DNA of 64,000 bases from Hybos culiciformis (lineage: Eukaryota > Arthropoda > Insecta > Diptera > Hybotidae), in assembly GCA_964007475.1 (NCBI GenBank), contig OZ023273.1, positions 124,109,812 through 124,173,811 of the forward strand. Direction: 5' to 3'. Both the position numbers and the translations under genes were made by a program. A model generated the notes under the pieces. It did not search any database, was not told the DNA's origin, and saw nothing but the letters and a program-made list of their open reading frames with translations. Below are positions 50,211-62,060 of the stretch, piece after piece (the first letter of the stretch is position 1; each line of letters begins with the position of its first letter).

Positions 50211-50310
50211 TTTAGATGCATCTGCGTAAATAATGATAAAATTTAGGCATCAGCGTATATAATGAAAAAATTTAGATGCATCAGCGTAAATAATGAAATC
50301 ATTTAGATGT
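50211..50310 (+). repeat. Minisatellite, unit about 30 bp, three copies plus a partial
   Basis: Units begin at 50211, 50242, 50271 and 50302 with TTTAG(AT)GCATC(A/T)GCGTAAATAATGA. The spacing is 29-31 bp and the copies differ by a few bases. Confidence 0.85.
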
Positions 50311-50456
50311 TTCGTATTGAATATTACGTAATACCTAAACAAACATAATATCTCTCACAATATTTCAATACAGCCAAATACAAAAAAAAAAAGAGAAAAA
50401 ATGAGAAGAAAAAATATTCTCTCTTTGCAACTACCTCTCCCCTACGCATTAAAACA

Positions 50457-50646
50457 GTATATTGGATATGTAAACAAAATTTGTTATACAACTCGTTCTG
50501 TATTTACACAAAAATACATTGACACTTGTCAATTTATATCACTCGACCTTAGGTCTCGTGATATAAGTATTGACTCGTGTCAATGTATTTTTCTGTATAC
50601 AGAACTCTTAATTAATAACAAATTTAGTTTACATATTCAATAATCT
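50457..50646. repeat. Long imperfect palindrome (foldback element), arms about 90 bp
   Basis: The left arm, starting TATTGGATATGTAAACAAAA near 50459, pairs with the reverse complement of the right arm, starting TATTGAATATGTAAACTAAA, over nearly the whole length. The best-paired part is AAAAATACATTGACAC. The centre is ACCTTAGGT near 50549. It can fold into a single hairpin of almost 190 bases. The 80-codon frame across it (50401-50643) is a by-product of the palindrome. Confidence 0.85.
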
Positions 50647-51935
50647 ACTATTATTCTACTCATTCATATTTATTTATACCTATATATAGTTCAATAAATT
50701 AAAATAAATAGTACTAAGTTATTTTAAATGGCTAATATATTTTTAAATGTACAATATTAAAAATTAAAATTACATATAATATATTATATAATATAATGTA
50801 ACTACAAATTAGGTTTACATTCACATTATCGCTAGTTATTTAAATTATAATATATAGTGGAATATGGTTTTATCGTTATGAGAGTATATGGTTATACAAA
50901 AAAAACATTGGTCTTTTTCACACACTGGCCAAGAGAATTTATATTTTGTTATCTTTATAAACAATAAATTATTATTACTTAATAAATTTTCGTACTCAAT
51001 ATTATTTATATTTTTTTAACTGTATAATATCTATTAAATTTAACCACAATTTTCCTATAAATATTATTTTCAAACATATTATTTATGATCATATTTAGGA
51101 TTTGTATATCCTCTGCCGATGAAGAGAAAATCATCTATTTCTATTTTTTAGTTAGGAGTGAAAAGAAAGCACCATTTTTGAAAAATAAGCTTCGACTATT
51201 TTTGAAACAATTTTCCTGATAATTTTTAGTTCACATTGAAAACAAAAAAATTCTTATAAGCCTAGGTCTAGGCAGGATATCAATTATAAATAATATTTTT
51301 TCAGTGAAATTTCTGTGGCTAGTTCAAACCATTTATTCAGTCACTGATGATGTCAGAGTGAATGAAAGCTGTTTTTTATGCGAATGACTTGTTGTTTTAA
51401 AACATTATTGCTCTTCGCGCATTTATCAAAATTTTTTCATCGATTTAGCGGGCTCGCTATATTAGATATATAATAGGTACCCAATTTTTTTTTTTATGTA
51501 AAATTCAATTGAAAAATAAATATTTATAATAAATTTAGTGTGAAGAATTTTAGAAAAACATTTGGAGAGGAATTGCGATTATTTTAATCTTGATTGTTTA
51601 GTTTTTTTTTTGTTAAAATTTTTTGACCATATCGAACTGTTCAAAATATGCTCAATATTCATAAATAATAAATGAATTTATCCGGTCAACCAGTTTAAGC
51701 AGAAAATACAATCAAACAGTTTAGTATAACCATTAACATGAAAGAACGTTATTTTTATATTGTATATAGGTACATATATTTTATTTTTTTTTGAGTTTTT
51801 AATGAAAATTATAATGGTAATAAATTATTTAACATGTTTTTTTGCTTAAAAAAAAAATATGAGATGCATAAATCATTTAGATAATTAATATTTATAAATT
51901 TTAATAAACAGATTAATTTTAGAAATATTATAGTT
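50647..51935. other. Non-coding AT-rich stretch
   Basis: No open frame, repeat end or RNA gene was recognised. Confidence 0.5.
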
Positions 51936-52160
51936 TTGCACAACTGATATTTTGGCTCTGCATAAATGGTATACGCTTCTGCACAACTGGTATTTTATCT
52001 CTGCACAACTGGTATGACTCTGCACAACTGGTATTTTGTCTCTGCACGCTTCTACACAACTGGTATTTTGTCTCTGCACAACTGAAATTCCTGTGCACAA
52101 CTAGTATTTTGTCTCTGCACAACTGGAATGCCTCTGCACAACGGGTATTTTGTCTCTGCA
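51936..52160. repeat. Minisatellite based on CTGCACAACTGGTATTTTGT, with dimeric higher-order pattern
   Basis: About ten units of 19-22 bp. Long units (ending TATTTTGTCT) alternate with shorter variant units (ending TATGACT, GAATGCCT or similar), giving roughly 41-bp dimers repeated about five times. The minus strand stays open for most of it, giving Cys/Gln-rich frames at 51885-52218; these follow from the repeat and are not considered genes. Confidence 0.92.
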
Positions 52161-52919
52161 AATTCTCCCTAGTGAACGTTTGGTTTAAAAATGGAAGTTT
52201 TTTTTTTTTAAAGAACATATATACATTATATAAGAATTATTTCAATTATATATATTTTTAGAAATCGTTTTATAAAGAAGAAATTTTTCAAATTTAATTT
52301 AATGGCAATTAATTTTTTTATATCTTTAATTAAATTTATAATTTTTCAATGAGCGTGATGTGATGTGATGTTAATTTTTTTCTTTAAAATAGAAATACCT
52401 ATTTCGTTTGATTCAAATTTAATTAATTTTTAGATATTTTCTCAATTATGTATATGAATTCATATAAAGGTGTAACAGAGATATTATCGTAAGAATTAGT
52501 AACAATAAATCTTTTGGTTTATATATAACATGTACCTAGTATCTTGATTTAACATAATCTGGTACATATAAAGATAAATTTTAAGTACAATTAGAATTTT
52601 TTTTTTATGCAATAATAAACTTGCATTGTCTCTGACCATTAAAACTTCAATTAAAAACCTAATTTTTTTTTATTTTAAGTTTATATTTGAGTTAAATTAA
52701 AATATTTTATATACATTTGTATGTATATATATAAGTAATTATTTTTAATTCAGTTAAGTACGTAAATAATTATTTTATTCTAAAGAATTCAAAATTTATT
52801 CTGACTGCATTAACCATTATGAAATTTAACATATTATGCTGACAGTTTTAAGTATACATAGTATGGTAACAGTGATTACGTTATCTTAATCTGAGTTATG
52901 CATACACCACCGAACAATT
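52161..52919. other. Non-coding AT-rich stretch
   Basis: Low-complexity sequence. Nothing recognisable beyond short AT repeats and poly-T runs. Confidence 0.5.
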
Positions 52920-53160
52920 TTGAATATCTTCAATGAAAAAAAAATATTCGTTGGAAAATTAGTTATAAGAACCAGCTATAAAGTTATAACTAAAACTGCT
53001 ATAAAGTTATAATTAAAAAGTAAAAATGTATTTTGCCTTGCTGTGACAAATAGCAAATTTCATAACATCATTTACTATTTTGATTTGAACTATTACATGG
53101 GCATGGCAAAAAAAATATAGAAAATATAGCTGCCGCAGCTATCTTTTATTTTTTACATTT
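52920..53160 (-). repeat. Dispersed repeat copy A (inverted relative to copy C)
   Basis: Read on the minus strand it matches the DNA around the hAT insertion at 60.2-62.0 kb. Shared pieces include AGATAGCTGC(G/T)GCAGCTATAT, TAGTTCAAA, ATGA(T/C)GTTAT(G/C)AAA, AGCAAGG, GCAGTTTTAGTT(A/G)TAACT and TAATTTTCCAACGA. It is probably an old transposable element of unknown class; no protein was recognised in it. Confidence 0.7.
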
Positions 53161-53361
53161 CATATTTTAATTTCTTTTAGTTAAGCAATGTTAAATTTTA
53201 TTGCTTATTTTTACTATCATTAAAAAGAAAAAAAATTTCTTATTAAATGTCTAATTTTCGGTATCATATATTGAATCCACTCAAATGTAAATAATAATTT
53301 TTCTTCTACATAAAAACATAGCTTCCACATTTATAAAAAAAAAATTGAATTTGTATTAATT

Positions 53362-53362
<1 letters not shown>

Positions 53363-53402
<40 letters not shown>
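53363..53402. repeat. AAT/ATA microsatellite
   Basis: About 13 uninterrupted AAT units. Confidence 0.95.
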
Positions 53403-53408
<6 letters not shown>

Positions 53409-56400
53409 TTTGTTTATTCTAATATACATATACTAAATATGTTTAAGTAAAAAAAACATCAGTTTAACACATTTGATTCATCTGTGGAAAAGATTTTGTC
53501 CTCAAGGGCTCTGTTAGTATAAAAATAAACAGCATAACAGTCATATTATCAAGCGTTTTTATTTATATATTTTTTTTTTATTATATTTTTAAACAAATTA
53601 AGAGAAACGAGAAATAAAAAAAAATAAAAATAAAAAATTATCAAAAGAAAAATGTTTACATTTAAACTCTACATAACATTTTTGAGTTAATTTTACTCGT
53701 AATTTAGTTTTTGATGGCGCTTAAGGCAAACTATTTTGCCGACGTTATTTATAGTTTAAATAACTGGGTATCACAAAGTACATTTTTATTAATGGCAAAT
53801 ATAAAAGTTTGTCAAGCACTAAAAGAGATTTTAACATTTTTTCACTTTATAAATATGTATATAATTTGCATTCACATAAATTTCTGCATTATAAATTCTT
53901 TCTTATGCTGCCAGGCAAGTATTAAATATTCCTTAACAACTATCAGAATTAGTTTTTTTTTTGTACGATTTGTATCCATTATTAAATTATCTTAATTTTA
54001 GAGTAAGTTTTGGAGTTTTGGACATTTTAACAATAATTTATTAAACTAAGATCCGATTTTGTTGAGTTGATCATTAGAATTAATTTGTTTATTATTTATT
54101 ATAATGTTAATTTAGATAACCGCATTTAAGAAACTTTTCCACTATCTCTAAAATAATCGAAGTGTGGAAAAAATTAAAATTTCAAAAAGTCCCATACCTA
54201 AAAAAAATAAGATTAGCAACTTATATATTTTATTTAATTCCACGAAAATAAAAACGTCTGATTTTAAACATATTAAGCAGACTTTCTCTATTAGAGTACG
54301 ATACTCAATTTTTGTGTGAAAAAGTCAAGACTAGTTAGGATGCAATTTATCCATCATCTTATTTATTTTAATTCTATATATTATTTCGAAAACTCTATAT
54401 AGATACATCTTCACGACAATCACAATTTCTTATCCCAAAACTCTATGCTTTATTATAAATCGATATTACTGCTGTGTACATGAATATAACTTAAGATAAT
54501 GTTTTTAGTTTTTTTTTGTAAATTATAAATTTATTATCTGTTTATTATTATTTTGGTCCTAACATTTCCTAATAATAATAAAAAAAAAAAAAAAAAATTT
54601 ATATTTAATAACCTGTTGTTGAGGATTTATTATTATTATTAAATTTTAAAATAACCACACTTATTGCAATCACAAATCGTGCTCAAATATATCAAAAACT
54701 ACAAACATAAATTAAATCATGAAAAAAAAAAATAAATAAATGAAAAAAAAAAACTATATAAATTAATATTAAATTATCTACAAGGATTTATTTTACACAT
54801 AATATTTGCGATTGATACGTTCAAAATATTTGTAAATAAAAGTTTTTTTTTTTTAACTGGGAAATCTCTTTACTTTGGGCGGAGATTGAAAATTTATTGC
54901 TTCAAGCAATATTTTATAAATATTTCGTGAGTAAAATGAATTTGTTTTTGTTTCTTTTTTTTTGTTCATTATAAATTGGTAATTTTTTGCAGTGTCAAGC
55001 TAGGCTGCAATGGTGAGACGTCAGTTTAAAAGTTATAGAACTACTTTTTTTATTATTTTGTTGATTTAAGTTACAAATTTAATAGCAATCAAAATGTTTG
55101 CTAATTTTTTTTCGGGCTTTATTATTGGTAGAGAAACAATTTCCATTTTATCAGCGTTGATAAATAAATTATTTTGCGGCTTCTTTTATAGTTATTTGGC
55201 TGAAAATGCAGGATAAAAGCTCATTATTATAGACCCTTTTTATCAATTATAGTCCCTAGCTTTTAATTAATTTTCAAGTTGACCACCAAACTAATTACAG
55301 TAATTGTACTTATTATGAATATTGCATTAATTTTGATTACATTAAATTCAAATGTATTAACCTATTAACCTGTCTGCTTTAGGGTGATATTTTTATCGAT
55401 GACATGACTAAGTTTTATTGCAATTCAACTATAATTTTTGGCATGACAAAATACTCTGAATTTGCTGCACTCAAAAAAATATTGGCAAATATTTGAAACA
55501 CTATAATTAAGTACTATAAGTAAAATTAAAATAAATTGCATTATAAGTTTAAATATCAAATAAGATATTGCTTCTAAGTTTATCATATAAATATACATAA
55601 AATTGCACATATACTCATAGTTTTTGATTGTGAAATTAAAAAATCATATAACTACTGTAATTTAATTAAATTAAATAAAAACCATACACGGTTATTTTAG
55701 CTCGAAATTGATATCAAGAAAATATTATACATAAAAATTATAGTTCTTATTAAAAAAATAATCATCGATTTTTTTATTTAAATTTTTTTCAGTGTGAACA
55801 TATACATTTATGAACATGTACCTAACATAATATATAATATACATATATTTAGAAATGTTATAAATTTAAATGTAAAAAGATATCAAAGTACAAAATCATC
55901 ACTCTGTCTTAATGGTATCAAATATAAATTTTTCTTGTCGAACATGCCCGGCTTTTTGTGTATAAATAAATTTGCGTGTTAATTATAGCAACTTTCATCT
56001 TTATAACCCTTTTAAATTTATAATTTTTTAATTTAGCGGTGAAGCTGATAAATATTTCTCCAACACTATAAAATATAAAGAAAAAAGTATTGTATTTTAT
56101 AAAATTTTTTGAATATAATAAAATAACATAATTATGAAGATTTAAGACCATTATCGGTTTTACGCTAATGGTAGGTATACACATTTATTTGTCATATTTG
56201 TGAAAATAAATGCACTAACTTTAAAATTAATTTTCAACGAAGGAGAAAATCAAGTTCTTTTTGAATACAGTTGAAATTAGAAAAAAATATAAAGAAGATT
56301 TAGTAATTCAGTGAAAGCTACAGAACATCGAGGTAAATATGCGGCAAACGTTTACTCAGTATCCGAACTGTGCAGTTTGGGAAAAATAACTTCCTGAATC

Positions 56401-58342
56401 ATTATATTTTTTTTATGTTAATTTTGTGTAAGCACATAATATTAAATAAAAAGGTTGAGATCATTTTTGAATGATGTATAGGTAGAGTCCTCTTATTTCT
56501 TTAATTTCTAAAATATTTTAAAATGAAAATTAAAGAAATTGATTAAACCCAATATTTTATATATCTTTCGCATGATTTTTTATGCAAAAAAAAAAAAAAA
56601 AAAATTAAAGAAAAATTATTGTGCACGCATGCAAAATTGGTAATTGGATTTTTTTTTTAAATATATATTTAATTGGTAGCGTAAAAAGAAAAAGATACAT
56701 ATAAGAGATTTTCATGTTACTTTTTGATATTAAATTATTGGTTGTTATTAAAATAATATGTTATAAAAACATAATGGTATGAAGCGAAGTTAATTTTTTT
56801 TTTTAGTTGAATTAAACCAGGAATGGTAAGAAAATGTTTTTTTTTCTCTCTTCTTAAATGAGTAATTTATAATTTTTAATATTTATATGGAAAATGATAA
56901 ATTAACCTTAACTTCGCCAAATTGACAGAGGTTATTGTTTAAAAAATTCTTGTTTAATTTACTTATTTTTATTTTTTTTTTTGTTATTATTATGAATATC
57001 TGATGTGGTCCGAAATAAAAATTAGTGGCATTTAACCGTGAAAAATAAGGGTTTGGTGTTATCGAGATTATAATGAATTAATTGATGTTTCTTTTTTTTT
57101 GTAAAATAATAATAATATTTTTGCGGGCTTGAAAGTAATAAATAAATATTAACAGGAAATTTTCTTTCAAATATATAAATAAGCTTTCTATACATAATAT
57201 ATATTACATATAATGTACAGATTGGACGGACTATGGTTAACTCAGTGAAAATCATTAAAACTTTTGAATTATTATCAATGTTGAAAATTTGACCATATAG
57301 TTAGTTTTGGGGTTTCCATGCTTTCTTTTGACAGAAATCTGCGAAGTATTTTTAATAATTTGCATAATAAATTCTATACGTTACTTGTGTGTGCATAATT
57401 GGCCAATTTAATTCATGTCTTTTAAAATTAATACAGTTTTATTTTCAATCACACACACAATAATTTTAATGGGAAATTTTATTAAAGGTTTCTTATTAAA
57501 TTTTCCGAAAATATACTATTAAGTATATATACAATTATATACCCTCTTGAAGCGGAGTAGTGTCTTTTACTGAAATTATAACTGATGTATTGGAAAATCA
57601 TGCGAAGCTTATACATACAATGTATCTAAAAACTAAACATAATTTGTATTTAATGCTATATAATTTAGCTTTTAATGCTAAAATCATCATTATTTTTTTT
57701 TTTAATATTTTTCCCAGAGTTCGATTGAAGTTTTATTCTAACACTTGAATATGTATATTTGTATGTATATTATCTACAATGTTGCAGGTGCATGATTAAA
57801 GACTATTCAGGTTAGTTATTTATGTAAATGCTTCTGAAAAATAAAAAAGCAAAAAAAGAAATTGAAAATTTATGACGTTTAACATATTTTTATTAGATTA
57901 TAGAGACTTATTTAATATTATAATTAAAATTCACAGTATTTCATTAAAAAAAAAATTTTTATAAACATTTTAATTATGTGTTATAAAAACTTTTAAACAT
58001 TATGATGTATGTAACAACTAATGCATGTAGGAGGTAAATTGAATAAAATTTTCTTTAAATTTTAATATTTTCATATTATATTTTTATTAACAAAACATTC
58101 GTTAATGTTTTATTATTATTGTTAACCATACTTTGATTGTTGTAATAAAATTATGCTTTGGTATTATTTCTTCTTATATACATTGCGTTCTATTTCAAAA
58201 AATAATAATTTACTAGACAATTTTATAGATCAGTATATTAATACAATAAATACTTGATTAGATTTTACTTTAGATAGTATCGTTTGTAAGTTTGTTTGGC
58301 ATTTAATTATATTGATTATATGATTTGTATTATAGAATTATA
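53403..58342. other. Non-coding AT-rich stretch
   Basis: Nearly 5 kb with no supported gene. Frames at 53711-53995, 55794-55982, 55918-56184, 57022-57255 and 57560-57748 have no recognisable domain and the composition of chance frames in AT-rich DNA. It contains several A runs (for example 54580-54597 and 56587-56603). Confidence 0.55.
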
Positions 58343-58535
58343 GCCCTTTTACACATTCCTTTTTTCAATCCTTTTTTCATGCCTTTTTTCACTACTTTTT
58401 GGTCAAAAATGTCACAAACCAAAAAAAAAGTAGTTGTTTTATTTTTAAAGTGTCAAAAATGTCATAAGCATCAGGTAACAGGTAACTTTTTAAAAAAGAG
58501 TGCAAAGAGGCATAAAAAAGAATGTATAAAACGGG
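58343..58535. mobile_element. Palindromic MITE with TA flanks
   Basis: The left arm GCCCTTTTACACATTCCTTT and the reverse complement of the right arm CCCGTTTTATACATTCTTTT pair over about 60 bp with one 12-bp gap, then ATGCCTTTTTTCACT pairs with ATGCCTCTTTGCACT. TA dinucleotides flank both ends, as with Tc1/mariner-type insertions. A 74-codon frame across it (58325-58549) is a by-product. Confidence 0.7.
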
Positions 58536-59329
58536 TATTACAATTTTAAATTACACTATTTTTAAAAGTTAAAAGTTTCGCTTTTGCTCATAATATCAAA
58601 GCGGTCAGTATAAAAGTATTTAATATTATGTCTATTAGTGATTTGATGGGGGATGTATGAGTAAATTTTTGCGGTGTATAAATTAATTTCTCTTTTTTTT
58701 TATCCCAGTTAAATTTTCATAATATACATATTTCCACTTAATTTCATGATTATGTTATTAAAGATGCTAGACATCAAAAAACTATCTCCCAAATTTTATA
58801 TAATTTTATAAATCTAAATGAATTTTATTCAGCAAACTGAACTTTTTTGGTTACTATACATACTTTCATTTTAACCGATATTCTTTAATTTTAAATAAAT
58901 TTTATATCACCCTTCATACCATCCTATAAATATTTATTAAATAATTTTAATTTATCATTATTAAAATAAACTTATGTAACGAATTTATAATGATAATATT
59001 TAAGTTCTAAATAAAGATAAGAAAAAAAAATAGACTTATTATTTGAAAACAATTTTTTCGCTACTTTCACAAAATTTATATTTTTCAATTGATAAAATCA
59101 GACGAAGTCAAAACCTAAGCCATATCTGTCGAATATGTAATTTATAATGGAAAATGTCAAAATATTGAAAAATGTAACTAAAACTTGTTATTTTCTGGCA
59201 GAGTTAGTACTCAAATTTTCATTTATTTTTTTAAATGTATTAAATAATCCATAAATGTAAAGCAAAAGTTGCTACAGCAAAATAATAAAAGTTTTAATTG
59301 TTTTTTCCACTGAAATTTAAATTACAAAT
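58536..59329. other. Non-coding AT-rich stretch
   Basis: No gene or element was recognised. Confidence 0.5.
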
Positions 59330-59500
59330 TTTATTCAAAGTTCCTGTAATTTTAATGTGGAAAATTGTTAAATGATAAGAACAGATATAATAAAAAGTAA
59401 AAGTATTCGTGCGCTTTTTTTGCTTGTAAAGACAAATAGCTAATGTTTTTATAGTCATACACTATTTCGATTTGAATTATATACAATAGATGGATATCAT
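59330..59500 (+). repeat. Dispersed repeat copy B
   Basis: It aligns in the forward direction with the plus strand of copy A (52.9-53.1 kb): TGGAAAATT, then GATAAGAAC, AAAAAGTAAAA, GACAAATAGC, and a CTATTT(C/T)GATTTGAATTAT block. It is more degraded than copy A. Confidence 0.55.
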
Positions 59501-60214
59501 TTAAAAGCGAATTATTTTGAAAGGGCTAATAAAAAAAGTGGATAGAATTTTATTTTTATTATATTTAGAGTTTAATATTTCTGGAGTTTGCTTGAAACTA
59601 TTTTTAATGTCCGAATTATTTAACGCTTTATTGATACAAAATAATATTTCTTTTTTGGTTAATTTATTGCGAATTAAAGCGTTGAAGAATTTTTATAACC
59701 AATTTAGATGAGTTTTTTATTACAATTTTATAAAATAAATAAAATATATTATATTATGTGTAGTTTATTTTAGGCAATTTATTTTAATATAGTGATTTGT
59801 GGTGACAGGTTTATGACCAAAGTCAATGTTTTCATTATTACTCAATGAACTATCGTTTTTTCTTTTTTTTTTTTTAAATCGGTTTTTATTGCTTAGAAAT
59901 AAAATTTATTAAAAAAAAAAAAAATAAATAAATAAAATTGGAATGAGGTTTATTGATATTAATAGCATGAAATTTTTAAATATTTCAAAATAAATGTTTA
60001 AAAATTATTTAACATTCAACAACTATTTATAAACATATAACTCTTCTTATAATATAAACTATATTTATGTAAAATAATAAAACGCATCTATAACAATTTA
60101 TTTAATTTGTATAATAATACATAACATAATATTATAAAATTTCATATAATATAAAATAAATATAATATAAAATAATATAATATTATATTTATAATATAAT
60201 ACGTACACTAAAAA
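59501..60214. other. Non-coding AT-rich stretch
   Basis: Low-complexity, with dense TATAATA runs near 60115-60200. The 64-codon frame at 59517 has no recognisable domain. Confidence 0.5.
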
Positions 60215-60764
60215 ACAGATAGCTGCTGCAGCTATATTTTATCTGTATTTCTTACTAAGTAGGTATATATAGGTAGTTCAAAAAGTTTTATGTTATATGT
60301 TACTAGTGAATGACGTTATCAAAAGTGAATGACGTTATCAAAATTTGCGGTTTGGTCATAGCAAGGAAAAATAGCTAATAGTTTTAATTTTTAATATATC
60401 TGTTCATATTAGGGCTTCTCATTTCCCGCAATTTTCAAATCCCGGGATCCCGGGACCAAATTTTTTATATTCCCGGGATCCCGGAATTTTTTTATAAGCA
60501 CAAATTAAAAAAAAAATTATCTCATAAAATATTGCCATGCTTTCGATCCACTTCAACTTGACATGATGGGGTTACCTAAGTTGATATTTTACATAAAAAC
60601 AAAGAAAAATACAGCATTATAAAAAATTAGTTAACAACTTGAAATTTGTTTTCTAATCCTCAAACTTCGATTATTTTAATTAATTCTACATATATATTTA
60701 ATTCTACATATATTAAACTGCACTTATTTATTTTTTGAAATTCTTTATACTGACTTCACTTCGT

Positions 60765-61125
60765 TTCCACAAACTTAGAAAGTCAAAATTGACCCACTTC
60801 CCGATATCCAATCGTGTTGAAATTTTGCACATCGCTTTGTCGTCGATGACAATGCACTTTGGCATCGACACATTCAGACACACACACACACATCTTCACC
60901 GCACTTTCCACAAACTTACAAAGTTAAAAATGACCCACTTCCCGGTATCCAATCGAGCTGAAATTTACTTTAGCATTACACACACCTTTATATAAACTTC
61001 ACTACCTGGTCTCCAAACTTAGTAAGTCAAAATAGATCCAATTTCCGGTATCCAATCGAGGCAAAATTTTGCACATCACTTTGTCGTCGATAACAATATA
61101 GTTGGGCATCACAGACTCACCCACA
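60765..61125. repeat. Degenerate tandem repeat inside the hAT element
   Basis: Three unequal units start near 60765, 60907 and 61009 with TCCACAAACTTA(G/C)AAAGT or its variant, followed by GACCCACTTCC(C)G(G)TATCCAATCG and TTTTGCACATC(A/G)CTTTGTCGTCGAT. CA-rich stretches (ACACACAC) separate them. Confidence 0.8.
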
Positions 61126-61129
61126 CACA

Positions 61130-61585
61130 CAGAGCCGGCCTTCTATGTTAAGAGGCCAGGGTGCAAATATTTTCTTGGGGGCCTCTAATTTTTGTTATTA
61201 TAACAGAATAAAAGTATACTATTCAAATTACATTAATATTTATTATTTAAAAAAAACTATAAAATGTAGTTCAACAAAAAAAAAAACATAACATAAAAAC
61301 AATACAAGTATAAATTTAAATATTTTTAATATGAGCCTTTTTTGTTGCCATATCATTAATTAACATTGAAAAATCACAACTTTTTAGAATACTTAACTAA
61401 TAATATGTTGCAAAAAAATTCGTCATAATTGTTATTTAAAATATATTGCAGTATATCCTGTGCATTCTCTACATTAGGCTTACTCAAAATCATTGCTTTT
61501 ACAAAAAAATTTTTAAATCTGGAGCCCTTTAAAATCGGGAGCCCGGGTGCCTTGCATCCGTCGCACCCCCAGAAGGCCGGCTCTG
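61130..61585. mobile_element. Nested non-autonomous hAT element, 456 bp
   Basis: Terminal inverted repeats CAGAGCCGGCCTTCT at both ends. The 8-bp duplication CACACACA on each side (61122-61129, 61586-61593) lies in a CA repeat and so is weaker evidence. The minus strand has a short piece (NAQDILQYILNNNYDEFF) that resembles the stretch just before the C-terminal dimerisation domain of hAT transposases. It sits inside the 60410-61798 element, so it inserted later. Confidence 0.85.
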
Positions 61586-62060
61586 CACACACAAACACCT
61601 TTGTATGAACTTCATCATTTAATTAATTGTCTAGCTTAGATATAAACCTAAACCTAAAATTTAGTGCAATCACTATTATATTTTTTAATTAAGCGGAAAT
61701 CCCGGGATTTTTGGTTGAAATCCCGGGATTACGGGATTCAAATTTACAACCGGGATCCCAGGAAAACGGGATCCCGGGATCCCGTTTGAGAAGCCCTAGT
61801 TCATATGATTATTAGAAATATTTGTCATAAAATCTTTTGTTATTTATTTTTCGCTAGAAAAAACAATAAAAATTATAATTTTCGAGTGGAAATTTTTGTT
61901 ACTATTCATTTCCTATTATGTATTTAATAATAAATGCAAGATTTTGAGCACATATTACTAGAAAATATTGCAGTTTTAGTTGTAACTATAGCTGTTTTTT
62001 TTAGCTAATTTTCCAACGAGTTTTTTTTCAGTGATAGTTAATCATATAATAATGTACATA

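Larger units (their letters stand above)
60410..61798. mobile_element. hAT-type element, 1389 bp, with 8-bp target duplication
   Basis: Perfect 8-bp duplications GTTCATAT flank it (60402-60409 and 61799-61806). Both ends start TAGGGCTTCTCA (12-bp terminal inverted repeat). Just inside, both ends carry clusters of the palindrome CCCGGGATCCCGG (60453-60485, 61699-61785), plausible transposase sites. No transposase frame of its own is left. The interior has a degenerate tandem repeat and a second, nested element. Confidence 0.92.
60215..62060 (+). repeat. Dispersed repeat copy C, split by a hAT insertion
   Basis: The left part (60215-60409) and the right part (61807-62060) together match copy A in inverted orientation: AGATAGCTGCTGCAGCTATA on the left, GCAGTTTTAGTTGTAACTAT and TAATTTTCCAACGAG on the right. 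The hAT element lies between. A GTGAATGACGTTATCAAAA segment is doubled at about 60306-60342. Confidence 0.65.

Noticed and set aside
50401..50643. 80-codon plus-strand frame
   Set aside because: It runs through the foldback palindrome and has no domain; a chance frame.
51885..52218. Two overlapping minus-strand frames rich in Cys and Gln
   Set aside because: They are translations of the CTGCACAACTGG minisatellite; openness follows from the repeat unit, not from selection.
58325..58549. 74-codon plus-strand frame with Cys/His pairs resembling a zinc finger
   Set aside because: It lies entirely within the TA-flanked palindromic element and the Cys/His spacing has no match beyond a short CQKCHKH motif.
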